A stretch of 64,000 nt of DNA, taken from positions 18,869,001 through 18,933,000 of the forward strand of contig NC_092568.1 of assembly GCF_037975245.1 (NCBI RefSeq). The letters are read 5' to 3'. Positions 62,541 through 64,000 of this stretch are shown piece by piece. The translations under genes were made by a program, and so were the position numbers. Numbering within the stretch: the first letter of the stretch is position 1; every line of letters begins with the position of its first letter. This DNA comes from Apostichopus japonicus. Its lineage: Eukaryota > Echinodermata > Holothuroidea > Aspidochirotida > Stichopodidae. The notes under the pieces are model-generated. The model saw only the letters and a list, made by a program, of their open reading frames with translations. It was not told where the DNA came from and did no database searches.

Positions 62541-64000
62541 CTGGAAGGAAAGCAAGATGCTATTTCAGTCAAAACATGTAACATCAATTCTACAATAAAA
62601 ACTACAACAACTCATGAAATGTACGGTGGTTCTTTATGGACATACGAGTTGTAGACTTAGCGTGTTAGCATAACGCAACATACAACATATTGTCGAGTTA
62701 GCGAGTTGGCAAGTTACAATAACGTGGCATCTTGACGAAAATGATCAAACTGTTGAGTTAATACGTTGCTCGTTACTTTGCAACACGTAAAAAACTAATA
62801 TATATTATATATTACAATGGTAAAAATGTTCATTGCAACTACCACGTTTGTCAAGTTACGTGCGATGCAGCCAGTCGACAATGAGATCAGTTTGCCAAGA
62901 TGTATTAGTATCGTAACTTTTCAACTTGACAAAAATCGTACGTTGGTTGACTTGCTAATATGCTGCAGTTGTCACTGATTCGCTTTTGGTTTAATCCAAA
63001 TTAAATAACAAACTCGTGTAGCAAACATTCTACAGATGCCCCTTGTTACGTAGGTGTCACCTGTCTACATGATATCACTTATCTAACTGAACATTTAACA
63101 TCAGAACTGACACGACAGCCTCACTACATATCGTAAACCGACGTACAGCAAGCATTTCCAATGCCGCAAATGATGCGAGTTTCCAAGAAACAGCCAGTTT
63201 AATTTTTAATTGTAAAGAGTAATTTTTAAACAAAGATAAATTAAAGCTACATCAACGACTGAACAATGCACTTCTCTCTCAACATTAGTTAGCCTGACAT
63301 TTACAAGAACCCCTTGTTAGGAGGTATGGGGGTAGGGTGTTGAGAGGTTGGGGAGGGGTGAATAACTTAGAAGATTTAATATCACTGAAGAAGATACCAC
63401 TTAGGTCAAGTTAATTACCTACACAGGCTCTTTAAATATATTATCATTATATTCATGATAGTGATAACTGTAATGAAAACTTCCCAAAACAGCTAAGACA
63501 ATCTTATTTCATTTGGGGAGATGTCACAGGTTCAGTTTAATGTTTAATCTCACACAAGCTGAAGACTTGATCAAGTCTAAAAATGACATCATCGAGCCAC
63601 ATGTACTTGAACTTGTTTATGTTTTCATTGTTATTTTACCATTTTTATTTTCTGCAATGGACATGGGATTTGCAAATGTTGACTCTATGATATTGAACCC
63701 TTTAATATGACCTAATGATGACATTGGTTTCATTCATTACATTCTACCTTGATAGTATGAAAAGAATTAAAACAGAAATTCTAATGTTTCATATCCTATT
63801 GGCAATATGACATCACAGATTTACAAAATGGCAGTCCCAGACTTAACTTTTAAACTGTATCATATCTCCCAAACGGAACAAAGTATGCCTTAGTACTTTT
63901 GGGAGATGTTCTTCACAAAGTATTTTGTGTTCCCATTAAAGAATAAAGAATTACTTAATAAACCATTTCAAATGGATCACAGTAGGTCATCTGTGACGTC
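62541..64000 (-). other. Gene D intron 2, left part
   Basis: 62541–63150 matches the start of gene A intron 2; from about 63300 it matches A from about 27750 on. The intervening 4.5–5 kb of A and C are absent. Confidence 0.65.

Overview
The window is an animal genome segment: AT-rich, with GT–AG introns, short exons scattered over kilobases, many (TA)n tracts, transposon fragments and tRNA-derived repeats. There is no operon-like packing. The two recognisable gene families, a class C GABA-B-type receptor and short-chain collagen C4-like secreted proteins, suggest a marine invertebrate deuterostome. An echinoderm such as a sea cucumber is my guess; the clade is inference only.

Region 1 (1–900) holds the 3' end of a Penelope-like retroelement: a GIY-YIG endonuclease segment broken by one frameshift, with a degenerate hammerhead-ribozyme-like motif downstream.

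Region 2 (925–18002, minus strand) is one multi-exon gene for a GABA-B-like class C GPCR. Fourteen exons join in a single continuous reading frame of 739 codons plus a stop. They run from lobe 2 of the extracellular Venus-flytrap domain, through seven membrane segments, to a cytoplasmic tail. A complete six-cysteine C-type lectin domain on two exons (14722–14908 and 13040–13239) lies between the end of the flytrap domain and TM1. It is flanked by phase-1 introns and is in frame on both sides. The exons for lobe 1 and the signal peptide are not visible. A 4.76 kb transposon-like insertion (6294–11052) with terminal inverted repeats sits in the TM1/TM2 intron.

Region 3 (about 18.5–64 kb, minus strand) is a head-to-tail array of four copies (A–D, left to right) of a short-chain collagen C4-like gene. 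A complete copy has six exons and encodes 315 aa: signal peptide, furin-type basic site, only seven Gly-X-Y triplets, then a conserved cysteine-rich C-terminal domain. B and C are complete. A lacks the last exon. D runs off the right edge and lacks exons 1–2 here. Intron sequence is also strongly conserved between copies, so the duplications are recent or homogenised. Each copy carries in intron 4 a 28-bp tandem repeat that contains inverted CCAAT boxes, longest in D. Copies A and C share a long intron 2, while B and D lack most of it. B alone carries an 878-bp hAT-like insertion with an 8-bp target duplication.

The most unusual points are the lectin domain inside a GABA-B-type receptor, and the junction near 18.0–18.5 kb where both the receptor (5' side) and collagen gene A (3' side) are cut short.
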